A stretch of DNA of 64,000 nt from Eonycteris spelaea (lineage: Eukaryota; Chordata; Mammalia; Chiroptera; Pteropodidae), in contig PUFA01000003.1 of the NCBI GenBank assembly GCA_003508835.1, forward strand, positions 18,795,501 to 18,859,500, in the 5' to 3' direction. Made by a program: the position numbers and the translations under genes. This document shows positions 46,813-58,560 of the stretch, piece after piece (within the stretch, counting starts at the first letter, position 1; every line of letters starts with the position of its first letter). The notes below the pieces were generated by a model. That model was given only the letters and a program-made list of their open reading frames with translations. It did no database searches and had not been told where the DNA came from.

Positions 46813-47850
46813 ACTCTGAGAAAGCCCATAGTAAAGAAACCTGTTTAACTTTGTTTAACTCTGCATTTCCCAAACTTGTTTAATCTTTCTGCTTTGCCTA
46901 ACACCTTTTAATATCCCACAGAACTGGTGTGACAAGGAGCCCTGTGGGGAACATTGGTATGGAGCTGTGCTTTCCGAACCTGCTCAGTCATGGCCTCCAC
47001 AGAGGAATACCATTTTCATGGTGCGTGGGAATATGAGGGCTCTTAGGAGGTTGCTGGCCTGCTCACTTGACAGGAGGACGAGGGGGTCAGCATCTGGGTA
47101 CAAAGCTCTGGAACTCAGGACAGAGCCCTCTGGGATAGGAGTCTGAAGGCCTGACCTCCTGCCCTGGCTCTGGCTCACACCAGCCTCCCTGGGGTCACAC
47201 AGGTAGCTTGGCCTAGCCTGGGTGTCTGAACTCCCAGCGGGGCCTCCTCCAGTGCACCACACAGCTTCCTGGGCAGAGCTCTTGGAAAAGTGGTCTTTCC
47301 TGAGGATGACTATTTTCCGTCATCAGATGAGGAGGGCAGGGTGGGGCAGCCCATCTTCTAATCCACCCCCAGCCCCTGGAGTGAGCTCAGGGTCAGGGCT
47401 TGCCAGCTTTCCCCTCTACCCTCTCCTTCTCCCTGCAACCAGTGCCTGGATCCAGCCCCAGCAGGCAGCCCATGGAAACACCTGAGTAAGGCAGCCTTGC
47501 CTTTGGAGGTCTCCTGTCTCCAGCATGTGGTGTCTACTCTGTCCTTCATCCGCCAGCCAGGTATCTTCTCCTGGCTCGCGGAACTTGGCTTCCTTGCCAT
47601 ACACCGTCAGAGGCCCCACAATCACTGTAGGGGATCCCTGGGTCCTGGTCCAGTGCCCACCTTGGCTTGGCCATCCCTGGTTTTCAGCCCTGCCTCTAAA
47701 GTCCTACCTCGGCCCACAGCCTCTTTATCTAGACTCTGGATGACAATTCTGGCCAATATCACATGTGTGCTTTGAGGATCTTCAACCCTATTGATGTAGG
47801 TGCTGCAAACCCTTGGGAGCAGAGGTGGGGGTGATGTGCTACTAACAAGA
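46811..47850. other. intron or 5' flank, nothing recognised
   Basis: Mixed sequence. The start (46840-46990) resembles a decayed repeat (gcatttcccaaacttgtttaatc), but I cannot name it. No gene. Confidence 0.4.
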
Positions 47851-48060
47851 TCAACCATCATAACTTGGCTTTGATTTAAAGCAAACTCTATTTCACAGGC
47901 CGTATTTAATGCTGACGAGAGGTGGGTAGCAGAGACCATCTCTGTGGACGATGGCATTAAGTGTGCAAGCCCAAGCATAAAGGAAGCAGCCACAAAATGA
48001 TAGATACTGATGGGGCCTGGATATAAATGCAGGGAGTCAGCAAACACTGAGAGGCCTCCA
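47850..48060. other. AT-rich unique block, candidate conserved non-coding element
   Basis: catcataacttggctttgatt, taaagcaaactctatttcacagg, ccgtatttaatgctgacgag and gcagccacaaaatgatagatac show no repeat match and unusually even texture. Confidence 0.3.
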
Positions 48061-48493
48061 ACCCTCCCCTCTCCTTAGAAGCAGAGTCAATTACAGCTTC
48101 TCCCTCCCCTGTTTCTAAGGCCTGAAGCGTGAGTCTGCAGGCTGGAGAGAGAGGCAGGGCTTGTTCACAGAAAGATATTCGTCTTTGAGCCCTCGCTATG
48201 TTGCCATTTGGATAGAAGAAGGGGCAGTCACTGGACATTAGGAGTCTCGCATTGCAGGTCCAGCTCTATTCTGTGCCAAAGTGCATGGCTTGGAAAGGGT
48301 GGTTAGCTTTCTTGAGTCATAGCTTCCTTCTGTAAATACAGGAGTTGGACTTTACCTGTATGGTGTCTTCATGGTTTTACAATCTATGAACCTATGACAA
48401 ATAAATCGGCAATGGAGGAACCAGGTAAGGGGCCCTGGAGAAGTTGTTCTACTGCTCTGGGTCTCAGTTCTATTATTTGTAAAATGAAGGGTA

Positions 48494-48902
48494 TGATGGT
48501 TAATTTTATATCAACTTGCTAGGCCGTGATTCCCAGATATTTGGTCAAATGTCAATCTAAATGTAACTATAAAGGTATTTTTTAGATGAGCAGACTGAGT
48601 AAATTACCCTCCCTAATGTGGACGGGCCTCATTCAATCAGTTGAAGGCCCTAAGAGAAAAAAACTGAGGTCCCCAGAGTAAGAGGAATTCCGCCTCCCAA
48701 CTACCTAGACTCAAGCTGTAACATCAACTCTTCCCTGGGTTTCCAGCCTGCTGACATACCTGAAGATTTTGGACTTGCCAACCCCCAAAATCAAGAGAGC
48801 CAACTCCTTCAATCTCTTTCTCTCTTTATGTGATGTACACACACACTCTTACACACATACACCCTATTGCTTCTGCTTCTCTGGAGAACCCTGACTAATG
48901 CA
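48494..48902 (+). mobile_element. solo LTR of the ERVL MLT2 group
   Basis: Starts TGATGGTTAATTTTATATCAAC. Shows gtaactataaaggtattttttagatg, gtggacgggcctcattcaatcagttgaaggcc, ttggacttgccaaccccc and ttctgcttctctggagaaccctgactaatgca at the 3' end. About 410 bp, with no internal retroviral sequence. Confidence 0.8.
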
Positions 48903-48914
48903 AGTATTTGGGTA

Positions 48915-49110
48915 AAGTTAGTGGTCCTCAAACTAGAGTCCTGGATATTAACCTAGGCAACAGATTAGAACCATTGAAGGAGCCGTTGAAACCACCAGTG
49001 TCTAGACCCCAAACCCAGACCAACTGAATCAGACTTTCCAGGATGGGGCCTAACCATCAGTATTTCAGGGGCTCTCCATGTGCAGCCAAGGCTGAGAAGC
49101 ATGGTTGAGT
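48915..49110 (-). mobile_element. MER5-like hAT-Charlie remnant
   Basis: tagtggtcctcaaactagag, accagtgtctagaccccaaacccagacc, aactgaatcagactttccagg and agtatttcaggggctctccatgtg resemble a diverged MER5-type element. A second similar stretch follows to about 49280 (acaaatcagaacttctgggg). Orientation is uncertain. Confidence 0.5.
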
Positions 49111-49454
49111 CACTTTGGAACTCATTAACAATGCATATTCTCCAGGCTCCACTAGGACCTACAAATCAGAACTTCTGGGGGTGGGCTCCCATCATCTTTA
49201 GATTTAAGCACTCCCCCAGCACATGGGTCAGCTGCTTTCTAAAGTTAGCGATCTGGGCACAGAACACCCTGCCAGGACCTCTTCGCTTTGACAATCTGCC
49301 ATTCTATGGTCTGAGTTTGGGGGCTGGAACACACAGTCTCTCGGGTGGAGGCCAAGTTCATCACAGAGGGAAAAGCCAGCAGGGCACTATGATTTGAAAA
49401 GAGGACCAATTCTGCATCCTCCCCTCCTCTGCCAAGGGCACGTGCCAGGTAGGT

Positions 49455-49770
49455 CACCTACACTCCTGGAGGGCACAAGACAACGTCCTACCCACCCTTG
49501 TATTCCTGAGCTCCGGTGCAGGCACAGCGCACAGAGGTGCTCATACATGTTTGTTGCTTCATTGATTGAACAAATGAACACATTGTCTCATTACTACTGG
49601 CTCATCCCTGTCCAGATGTTTCTGTGGGTGGCATGCCCTTCCCCTTTCCCAATTCTTCCCTGCTACCATCTGAAAAGGCCCTTCCCTTCGTGTCTCAGCG
49701 CCTAGCCATCCTCCAGGGTCCAGCTTACACCCCCTCCCTTCGAAAGATGTTCCCTGACTCTTCTGTTTCT
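49455..49770. mobile_element. L2 LINE fragments
   Basis: The first part (ctggagggcacaagacaacg, cccttgtattcctgagctccg, catacatgtttgttgcttcattgattgaac) is an L2 3' end in sense. The second (ctgaaaaggcccttcccttcg, ccagcttacaccccctcccttcgaaagatg) looks like an antisense L2 piece. Confidence 0.55.
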
Positions 49771-50339
49771 CAATACTGCATCTGATGGGACTCACGGGCA
49801 CACCCAGAGAGCTGCCACGCAGCGCTCTGCCAGCTGCCTCACAGCCTTTCTCCTAGGTTGTCCCCAGACTTTGAGCAGCTAGAAGATAGGCCACCCTTTA
49901 TGGTCAACCGAAGGCCTGCACATGGCAGGCACCTGTGGGAACTCATAGCACGTGCTGAAAAAAATCCCCATTTTGTGGTCAACAGAGGCCAAGAAAGTGA
50001 GCCATCCACTCAGACCTCTCCCACCACCGCACCCGCCATTCGGGAGAAGCCTCTGTTATCAGGAACGAGGCTTTGGGCTGCACGGCGTTTTCTTGGACCC
50101 TGTTACTTTGGATTCCAGGGCTCTGCTCCTAACCATTAGATTGTAAGACATCTCCACTGCCCTGTGAGTGGAGCAGAAAAAGGATGTTTATTGTCCCAGG
50201 GAAAGGCAAGAAAGGAAGGGCAGGGTTTGAGCCTTTGTGGTAGATTAGAAAGAAGATCTGATAAAAGGCTGAGGGGGTCAGCAGGCGGGAAATTGTTTCA
50301 GGGGAGTCAGGGGTGGCCCCTGGATGGGAGAGAGGCACG

Positions 50340-50530
50340 TCATGTGTCAGGCACTCTGCTGGGCCCTTGATGCACATTCTCTGGGTGAGGGGCCTGAGAG
50401 GAATCACTACCCTATTTCACAGGTGAGGCAACTGAGACATGGAGATGGATGAACTTGTCCAAGGCGTCGGTGTTCCTCTGTGGCAGAGCAGGACCCAAAC
50501 CCAGGTCTATGCGACTTCAAGGGCGCCTTC
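50340..50530 (-). mobile_element. MIR SINE
   Basis: Antisense MIR: tgtcaggcactctgctgggcc, actaccctatttcacaggtgagg, caactgagacatggagatgg, aacttgtccaaggcgtcgg, aggacccaaacccaggtctatgcg. Confidence 0.75.
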
Positions 50531-51411
50531 GAGTGAATGTCAAGGAGACAGAAGGGACTTATTCCTTCACCCGCTCAACAAATACATGTTACACAGCACG
50601 ATGTGCCCGGCACTGCTAGGCATAGAGCAGTGAATGAAAGTCCACAGTAAGCTTCTAGTCTAGTGAAGGAGGGATGGAATACTTTTAGGCCCTGACATTC
50701 TGGAAGCTAACAAGACTGGGCCTGTCTGCTTAGTTCTAGAATTATCCCCATCAGGGCCTTGTCAAATGAACCCCAGCTGCAGACTAGTACCGGGTGTCCG
50801 GCTGTGAAAGCCGCGAGACACGCTCATCAGAGGCGATCATTTGAGAAAAGGATTGGTGCTACCTTGGTCGGGGGGCTGTCCCCTCTTCCAGGGGGTGCCG
50901 GTCAAGAGCCCCAGCACAGCTGGAAAGAACCCATTCTATCTCAGCACGGGAGCCACACCTTCTCCCATGCAATACTGGCAATGTTCTCTGGAGAAGGGAA
51001 ATCCCCCACCCTGAAATATCACCAAGAGGCCAGAGGTTCCCCTCTTAGTCATACTTGGCATCCCATTGCTCCCTTAAAAGTCTGTACCTGACTAGAAGCC
51101 CAGAGCATCCAAGGGGGACAGACATCCATACATGTTGGGAGAAAGGGGTGCAAGCATGCCAACCTGGTAGCTTCTGGATGAAAAGAGTCTAGAGACTCGG
51201 ATGCACCCCCTGCCCCTCTGTTCTCTCTCCTAATATTTCTGTGCTAACCCTTTCCTTAGCTTCCTCTGAGCTGGGGTTCTCCCCTTTCCCAGCTGATCTC
51301 AGAGCCCAGACTAGTGCACCAAAAATTCCCATCAGATCGTACATTGAGATTTCTGGTTCTGAAAATGTGCACATGTCACGTTGTGCTGTAACTACTTTGC
51401 CCCAGCAGGGC

Positions 51412-51515
51412 TGAAGGTCCCTAAAGGCAGGGACCATGCCATATTCCTTTTATGTCTGTAACAAAGTGGCTGGTGCATAGTAGGTTCTTAATACATGTAT
51501 GATAAATGAATGAAA
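51412..51515 (+). mobile_element. L2 LINE 3' end
   Basis: ctaaaggcagggaccatgcc, gtctgtaacaaagtggctgg, tgcatagtaggttcttaatacatg and gataaatgaatgaa match the L2 terminal consensus. Confidence 0.8.
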
Positions 51516-51689
51516 ACTTCACAAGAGCTATAAATTTTCAGTATTTCAAATGCAATAAAACACTTTACACAAAAGCACTACAGGCACTATTTGGCAGATC
51601 CAGAGAACAGCAGTTTATACAGGAGTCCTCACTATGAACATAGATGACTTTAGATTCTCTGAAAAATTCCCCATTATTTGTAGTTTTGA

Positions 51690-52615
51690 GTAAAGAAGCA
51701 TGGATGACTCAACAATGACAAAAAAACCCACAAACCACCTGACTCAAAAATGGGCAAAGGACTTAAATAGACATTTCTCCAGATCGAATGACCAATATAT
51801 ACACATGGAAAGATACTCAATATTTTTCTCAATATTGCTAATTATTAGGGAAATGCCAACCAAAACCACAATGAGAAAAAGATACTACTTACACCCACTA
51901 AGATGGCTATCAAAAAAAAAAAAAAAAGCAGAAAATAATGAGTGCTGGTTAGGGTGTAACACACAAGGAGAAATTGGAAACCTCGTGCATCGCAGACCGA
52001 AAATGTAAAATGCTGCAGCCACTAAGGAAAATAATATAATGGTTCCTCAAAAAATTAAACATAGACTTGCCATATGATTCAGCAACCCTACTCCTCGGTA
52101 CAAACCCCCAAAAATTGAGAGGAAAGACTCAACCGATACTTGTACTCCCGTGTTCATAGCAGCATTATGCACAAAAGGTGGAAACAGTCCAAAAATCCAT
52201 CAACGGATGACGTGATAAATAACATCGTACAGCTATACAATGAGTGCTACTCAGCTTTAAAAAGAAATGAAGTTCTATTACAAGCTACATCATGAATGAA
52301 CCTTGAAGACATTATGCTAAGTGAAATAAGCCAGTAATAAACGGACAAATATTGTATAATTCCACTTATATAAGTTACCTGGAATGGTCAAATTCCTAGA
52401 GACAGAGAGTGGAATGGTGGCTACCAGGGGCTGGGGGTGCGCAGAGCAAGGGGAGTCTTATTTAATGGGTATGGAGTTTCATTTGATGATGATAAAAAAA
52501 ATTCTGGAGTTGAACAGTGGTGACGGTTGCACAACAAATGAAAAGTATTTGAGCCACTGATTATACACCTCGACAGCAAATTTCATGTTATGTATATTTT
52601 ACGATGGAATGAATA
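51690..52615 (+). mobile_element. L1 3' end (ORF2 tail and 3' UTR), L1M-like
   Basis: tgactcaaaaatgggcaaagg, ataagatggctatcaaaaa-type phrase, ttagggtgtaacacacaagg, cttgccatatgattcagcaacc, gttcatagcagcattatgcac, agtgaaataagccagtaataaacgg and ggtggctaccaggggctggggg lie in L1 3' UTR order, ending gtatattttacgatgg. About 925 bp, the least diverged L1 in the window, but still without an open frame. Confidence 0.9.
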
Positions 52616-52644
52616 AATGAAGCATGGATACCCCTTCGAGGCAG

Positions 52645-52780
52645 TCTGGGGTATAAAGAAGGCATGTGATCTTTGGAATCAGACAGCCAAGATTTCTGGC
52701 CCCAGCTGTGTGAGATTGGGTAACCTTGGTTTTTCCGAATTTCAAATCCCTGGTTTGTAAAAATAGGGTAAGATTACCCA
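52645..52780 (+). mobile_element. MIR SINE fragment
   Basis: Sense MIR: gtgatctttggaatcagacagcc, aagatttctggccccagctgtgtgag, attgggtaaccttggtttttcc. Confidence 0.6.
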
Positions 52781-53954
52781 AAACAGGGAAAAAAATACCA
52801 ACATTAGGAAACAGATCCAAGGGTTGAGTGAGATGGCAGATATGAAGCCTGTAGCCTAGGGCCAGGAGAAGTGAACCCTCCCCTCACCGCCCCTCCTCCA
52901 ACCCCCTCCTTCCTTCTCCACATCCAGATCCTGGGCAATTGTCTCAGTTGACCAGGTTTGCCTTTGGCACCCAACTCCAGCTCACCTTTCCTAGCAATCT
53001 GCAGCCTTCCCATGTCCCATTCTCCAGGTGCAGCCATCAGCTCCCCAGAACTCAATAGGTGGATGCAAGGAACCAGCAGGCAAAGCCTTGCTAGTATCTC
53101 CCCAGGGTGCTTGCGGCAAGCAAACAAGCAAAGACTGAAATGGGAAAGGTAGAATTTCCCTTTCTGTGGGAAGTTTGTGGCGGATGTATTTTTAGGATGG
53201 GAGCGGGAGGGAGGTATTTTTAGGATGGGGTACGCTTCCCATGACTCCTTAAATCCCACTTCATCAGTAATACTTCCTCTGTGGAGCAGAGAAGAGAGGG
53301 GGCACCCAAGGGCCTCATTTGATGGGTGAGGCAGCTGGGGCCTCTGCAGAGGAAGAAGCCACCCTATGCTTTGTCCTGGGCTGGGAGCCCAGGTGTTTGA
53401 CCCTGGTCAGTGCCCTTCCGGCCTCCCTTCCAGAGCCACCTCCCTTTTGGGAATCAAGCCTGGAGATCCCTTCCCCCTGCCCGGCCACATCCCTAGTCTC
53501 CCTTCAGGATGACTTGAAAGGGAAGTTTATAAGAGGAAAAGGAATGAAAAAGATCCTACTTAACAGCGCATGCTGGGCGGGGGACCTTCCTGGCAGGAAG
53601 CGCTGTGGAAACCGGGCCCAGTTTGGCCATGGAAAACTGGTTTGGCTCAGAACTGGCCAGAGTGGACAGGAGACCTCGGGCAGTGGTACGTCGCAATTAA
53701 ACTGGACTTGTCCGAGTTGACTTTCTTTCTTGTCCCCTCTAAGCAAGCAGACACTATAATAATCTGCACACCACAGGGGGAGAAAGGTACCATTTTTTTT
53801 TTTTTAATCCAAGGGGAAAAAAAACCCACCCTAATTTAGGTCAGAGAGACATAAAGGGCTACTGGTTCAGAGGCAAATCGGCAGCAGATGTAGGCAGCTG
53901 AGTGGAGCCAGGCTGAGCAGGGCCACCGCCATCGGCCACCAGCCTGAGTCACCC

Positions 53955-53970
53955 GGGTGGGGAGGGCGGG
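53955..53970 (+). other. very tight G-quadruplex motif
   Basis: GGGTGGGGAGGGCGGG: four G runs separated by single-base loops, the class expected to fold most stably. Another G5 run follows 14 bp later. It lies in intron or 5' flank of ZBTB7C on the template strand. Confidence 0.75.
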
Positions 53971-56619
53971 CGGTAAAGGCCAGGGGGTGGTTATCTTTAT
54001 GCTCAGGCTGGGGTGTGGGGTGCAGGAAACAATGGGAACAGAAGAGTCCTTGGGGCTGGGACAGGCGCAGTGTTGCAGACAGGTACAGACAGGTCCCAGC
54101 AGGATGCTCTCGTGGGCCAAAGAATCCAAACAGGCCCTGAATCTGAACAGAGACGAGGCATCTCCCCTCCACAACCCCCCACCCCCCAACAAGACCTGGC
54201 AATTCCCTTTTGCAGGGCGACGTCTGGCTGCGGCTGGCCAGCTGGCCCCCACTCCTGCTTCCCTACCGACTTTTGTCAAGAGCCAGGCCATCCTGCTGCT
54301 GGCGTGGGCGGTTCAGCCCCTGCCCTCTCTTCTCTTCTCCTTTTTCTCTCTTCACTCCTGTTTGTTTCCTCTATTCCCAACAGAAATATAAGTTTTAAGG
54401 GCTAAGGCCCTGTCCCCACCTCTCAGGCTCCTGGCCAGGCCCACAGTGCGGGCCTGGTGACACTGCCCCCTGGAACGTGAGCTACTGGGAGCAGGAACCT
54501 CCCCTGTTTCGATGGCTCTCTGGCCCTCCAGCAGCAGGTCTGGCACCAAGTAGGGGCTCTGCGAGGGTCTGCCATTTGATTGGATGAGTACCACCGGGCA
54601 CAAAGAGGGCACATCAGCTTAGAACATCCCTACTCCCCGTGTGGAGAACCAAGCACTGAAGCTGGCTTAGTGGCGTATTTCTTGTATAAAGAGAAAGGTT
54701 TTCATGATATCCTGAGGTCACTTAAAGGTAGAACTCTGTCTGGGACAGTGACCCGTCTTTTCCCTGCCCCCATAAACCTTCCAGTGACAGAATGGAGAGA
54801 AGAGTAAGGACCTACACTCAAAGATGCTCTGTATGGCCCGACACAGGAAAGAAAAATAAAACATATTTCAGCAAGATGGTCTCAGAGCTCCGCAGCCTGG
54901 AAAGACGGGAAATGGCATGGTCAAGGTCACTTGGCTCATCAAAGGAAATGAAACCTAGGTCTCCTGCTGTTCATAGTCCTTCCCATCCAATGATGTTTTT
55001 GCGATGGGTCACATAGGTATTAACATACTGGCACCTTTTTTTTTTTTTAATTTTCAAATTTTCCTTGACCCTTTGGCCCCTCTAGTTAATTAAATCACAT
55101 CTTTGCCAGCATCAAAATAGGTCATCTATCAAAGTCTACAGAGCAGAGGGAGGTGGCACAAGAAGAGAAGAGAAAGGGGCGTTTTACAGTCTCCCCGGAA
55201 TCCAGGCCCCTCCACTGTGCACGCTGCCAACCTCTGCTTCTCCTTCCCCACAATGCCACCGGAACCATCACTAAGAATTTCATGTTTGAGTTTCGTTAGC
55301 GTTGTGCCGCCATAGATCACACTGCCACACAGCCTGCTCACTAGACTTTAGCTTTCCACCAAGTCCTTCTCTCCCCACCCAAATGCCCACCTGTCCATGA
55401 GAGACAAGGGACACTAGAGGAGCCCTCTGGTTTTCGTAGTAGCTTCTTTCATTCTCGTCTGGGGAGAGGAGGCAGTGTGGGAGGGCTTTTAGCCCGATGC
55501 CTGGAGACAACGAGAAAGAAGCAAATGGAAGTGGCCACAGCCACCCTAGAGAGGAGGTGCATGCCTGCACCTCCAGGGACCATTTTGGTACCCGGAGATC
55601 CAGGAAGCCCAAGAGCAGCCCTTCTTCCACTTTTTCCCAGAGCCAATTTCCTCTTCACAGCATCTGAACAGGTTGAGTGTCCAGGTTAGTGCTCATTTGG
55701 CTAACCCCACAATACCTGCAGAAACTGGAAACACTGGGTGAAGGCTCCCCTGCTTCCCCAGAGACTCCAGCTGTCCTCTGCAGACTGAACACATAATCCA
55801 TCGACGTGCACCTAAGACAGTGCCTGGCACTAGAAGAACTAGGTGCTAAAGGAATGTTCACTCCCTCGTTCCCCCTCCCTTAACTCCTTCCTTCCCAGGG
55901 GCGATTCAGGCACATTCAACAAACACCCAGTGAGCCCCTTCAGTGGGATAGACAGGCCCTGGGCTAGGTGCTCCAAGGATGAGAAGCAAACATGTTTTCA
56001 GGGAGGGTGGACCTTCCATGAACGAGTACACGGCGTGGCAATGGGGACAGCCGAACTCCAGTTTCCCCAGGGAACCAGTCCTCTCCACAGGTACCACGGA
56101 GCGTCTCCTCTTGCTTAGGGAAAATTCCTTAAAAATGCACGAACAACAAAACCTACATCATGGCCTTTCTCGATGCAAATATTCAGGAATACCCTCCTTC
56201 GGTGAAGATGAGACATCCGGGGCCAGCCTCAACCCGAGCCAAGCAGACGGCCACACGTCTGGTGAGGCTTGGCAGGATCTCTGGCTGCAAGCTGGCCCAC
56301 AGCTCACAGCACAGCGCATCGGATCTGTGCTCTGGACTCAGATTTTCTTATTCTCCACATCTCTGGAACTGTCATGACGGACAAAGAAGTCCGAAACAGC
56401 CTGTGCAAGGGAGGCAGTTCTGTGACAGTTTTCATGGCCGTGATTTTGTAAGGGATTCTTTCCAGTGCCACCATGAGGGCCCTTCTCCCATTTTCTTCTC
56501 TTAGCCCCTGTCTCAGACCTCAGCCTACCGCCTACAGCTCAACAGGTGTCCAGCATCAGGCTCAGGTCAGGAAAACATTTTCAACTCCTACTATGCAAGG
56601 AAGACTCCATGCCAGCCCC

Positions 56620-56900
56620 GCCCCGTGTGGCCACTGAGCACTTGCAAATGAAGCTGTGAGTGTAAAATACACAGATTTTGAAGACAGTACAAAATAAAGT
56701 GAAATACAACATTAATTATATTTTTATGAATTACATGTTGAAATGATAATAGTTTGGCTCTACTGAGTTAAATAAAATAATCACTAAGATTAATCTCACC
56801 TATTTCTTTTTATTTTTCTAACGTGACCACTAGGAAAATTTTAAAGTGAACCTGTGGCTTGTACGATGTTTCTACAAGACAGTGCTGGTCAACATACTAG
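56620..56900 (+). mobile_element. ancient interspersed repeat, copy 1 (probable DNA transposon)
   Basis: ccactgagcacttgcaaatg, ctactgagttaaataaaataatc, ttaatctcacctatttcttttt, taacgtgaccactaggaaaat and acaagacagtgctgg form a known-looking mammalian repeat. The same family occurs inverted at 62045-62340. Confidence 0.6.
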
Positions 56901-57449
56901 GGGATGCCAAGAGGATAAAACCAGTCCTCGCCGGGGCATCACAATGGTTTGGGGCCCTGGGGCTGTTTCAAGTCAGCTGAAATTAAAACAGTCCCATAAA
57001 ATATTTGTTTTCTACAATGATGTACCATCCCCTTACAACACCTACTTGGAGGAGAGTCTAGCACATGGAGCCTTATAACAAGGCAACAGAGTGTGAGAAT
57101 GTTTGGGGCAAGAAGCCAGATCTGATCCATCATTTTTTCTCGGCAGGTAGACTACAGGTGAGACTCTTCCACAATGGTCTCTGGGTACGATCAAATTGTT
57201 ACTCATGTTGGAGTTTCCTCCACACACCTATGCTCCTTATCTTCAGGGACCCAAGTTGGAACAGAGCTGTCACTCAGGCCTTCAGCAGATAATCAGCAAG
57301 GTCAGAGAAGTGCTGGAATCTGGCTGAGAAGGAGACATGTGCAAACAGTCTCAGCTCCTCACCTTCCCGCCAGGGGGTGGCTTGTGGTGAAGTATTGGTT
57401 AGGGGAGTTGTAGCCTATGCCTAGATATTTGGAAAGGAAGAAAAAAACA

Positions 57450-57612
57450 AAAGTAAATAGCATACTGTGAGTCCCTTCTATGTGCCGGGCATGGGTTTTA
57501 TGTAATCTCACGATCTTCGCCATCACGGGGCTGGGTGGGTGTGGGCCCATTTTATAGATGGGAAACTGAGGCTCAGAGAGTTAACTGACTTGCCCAGGGT
57601 CTCGTGCAGATT
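57450..57612 (-). mobile_element. MIR SINE
   Basis: Antisense MIR: cttctatgtgccgggcatgg, cccattttatagatgggaaactgagg, ctcagagagttaactgacttgcccagggtc. Confidence 0.8.
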
Positions 57613-57659
57613 GCTTCTGACTGCTCCCCACACGAAACTGCTGTGGGGGTGAGGCCTGG

Positions 57660-57775
57660 CCTAGGAATCAGGCCACACGACCTAGTGTCAAATTTCAGGA
57701 GTTGAGGGACCTTGGACAAGTGGCATTCGCTCCCTGAACCTCGATTTTCTTAAAATGGAAATGTAGGTATTGGTG
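57660..57775 (+). mobile_element. MIR SINE fragment
   Basis: Sense MIR: ggaatcaggccacacgacc, ggaccttggacaagtggcattcgc, ctgaacctcgattttcttaaaatgg. Confidence 0.6.
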
Positions 57776-57789
57776 GACAAGACCAGTGT

Positions 57790-58027
57790 TTCTTTAACTT
57801 TTTGCAACTATAACCCACTATTTCATTTTCCGTCACGACGAGGATATAAATCTGCATGTGCGTAAAGCTGAATGAAAAGTGTGATTGAACAATATCACTT
57901 TACATACGATGCGTGTTGCTATTTTCTGGTCTCTCTTTATATTTTTTAAGCAGGTGGAGTGTAACCCGCTAGATTGATCAAATGACCCATAAAAAGGTAC
58001 TAGCAACAACTTGAAAAACACTGCTCT
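57790..58027. mobile_element. hAT-type non-autonomous DNA transposon
   Basis: Terminal inverted repeats: left cagtgtttctttaact, right acttgaaaaacactg, whose complement is cagtgtttttcaagt. They bound a 238-bp AT-rich body. CAGTGTTTCT-type termini are typical of hAT-Charlie MITEs. A clear 8-bp target duplication is not visible. Confidence 0.65.
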
Positions 58028-58349
58028 AAACGATTGCTTTCCAAGCGTCTCTCCAGAACCGACATCATAAGTAGGCACCCTGGTCTCAGATCAGCTTTCT
58101 TCCCTTCTCAGTATTCTTCCATCCTCTCTCATTCCTTTTCCCCTGCCCTTCGTAATCCACCCACCCCACCCCAGCTGGCTCAGCCAGGCCAAAACTTAAC
58201 GCGTTTCTCTCCACCCAAGGGCACACTGGAATCAGAGAAAAGGACGAGAGGAGCCTACTGCACAAAATATTGCCTCGGACCCACCCGCAGATCCTCGTTT
58301 CCGCAGGCCGTTTGCCAGGACCCGGAAATCTCTCTATTATAAAGGAATG

Positions 58350-58560
58350 AGTCTCTGTAATAGAATTTGTTGTAACAAGGCTTTACCGCTCCATCTAGCA
58401 GCAAAGTACATTTGGGAGCCCTGAAAAAGATGAGATTGAAGAAGTTCCTCTGATTGTAAAAGGTGCCGGTATAAAGAAACCCCTTTGTCCCTCCTGATGA
58501 TGAGGTTATAAAGAGCCTTATTTTAGTAACTCCTGATGGGAACTCATATTTCCTCCTGTC
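58350..58560. other. unique block, candidate conserved non-coding element
   Basis: tagaatttgttgtaacaaggc, ccgctccatctagcagcaaag, agatgagattgaagaagttcc, ggtgccggtataaagaaacc and gatgaggttataaagagcc lack any repeat resemblance. The CpGs are isolated. Confidence 0.35.

Noticed and set aside
46127..46873. 248-codon minus-strand ORF
   Set aside because: It runs through the CA microsatellite (poly Cys-Val), has no domain, and overlaps other chance ORFs.
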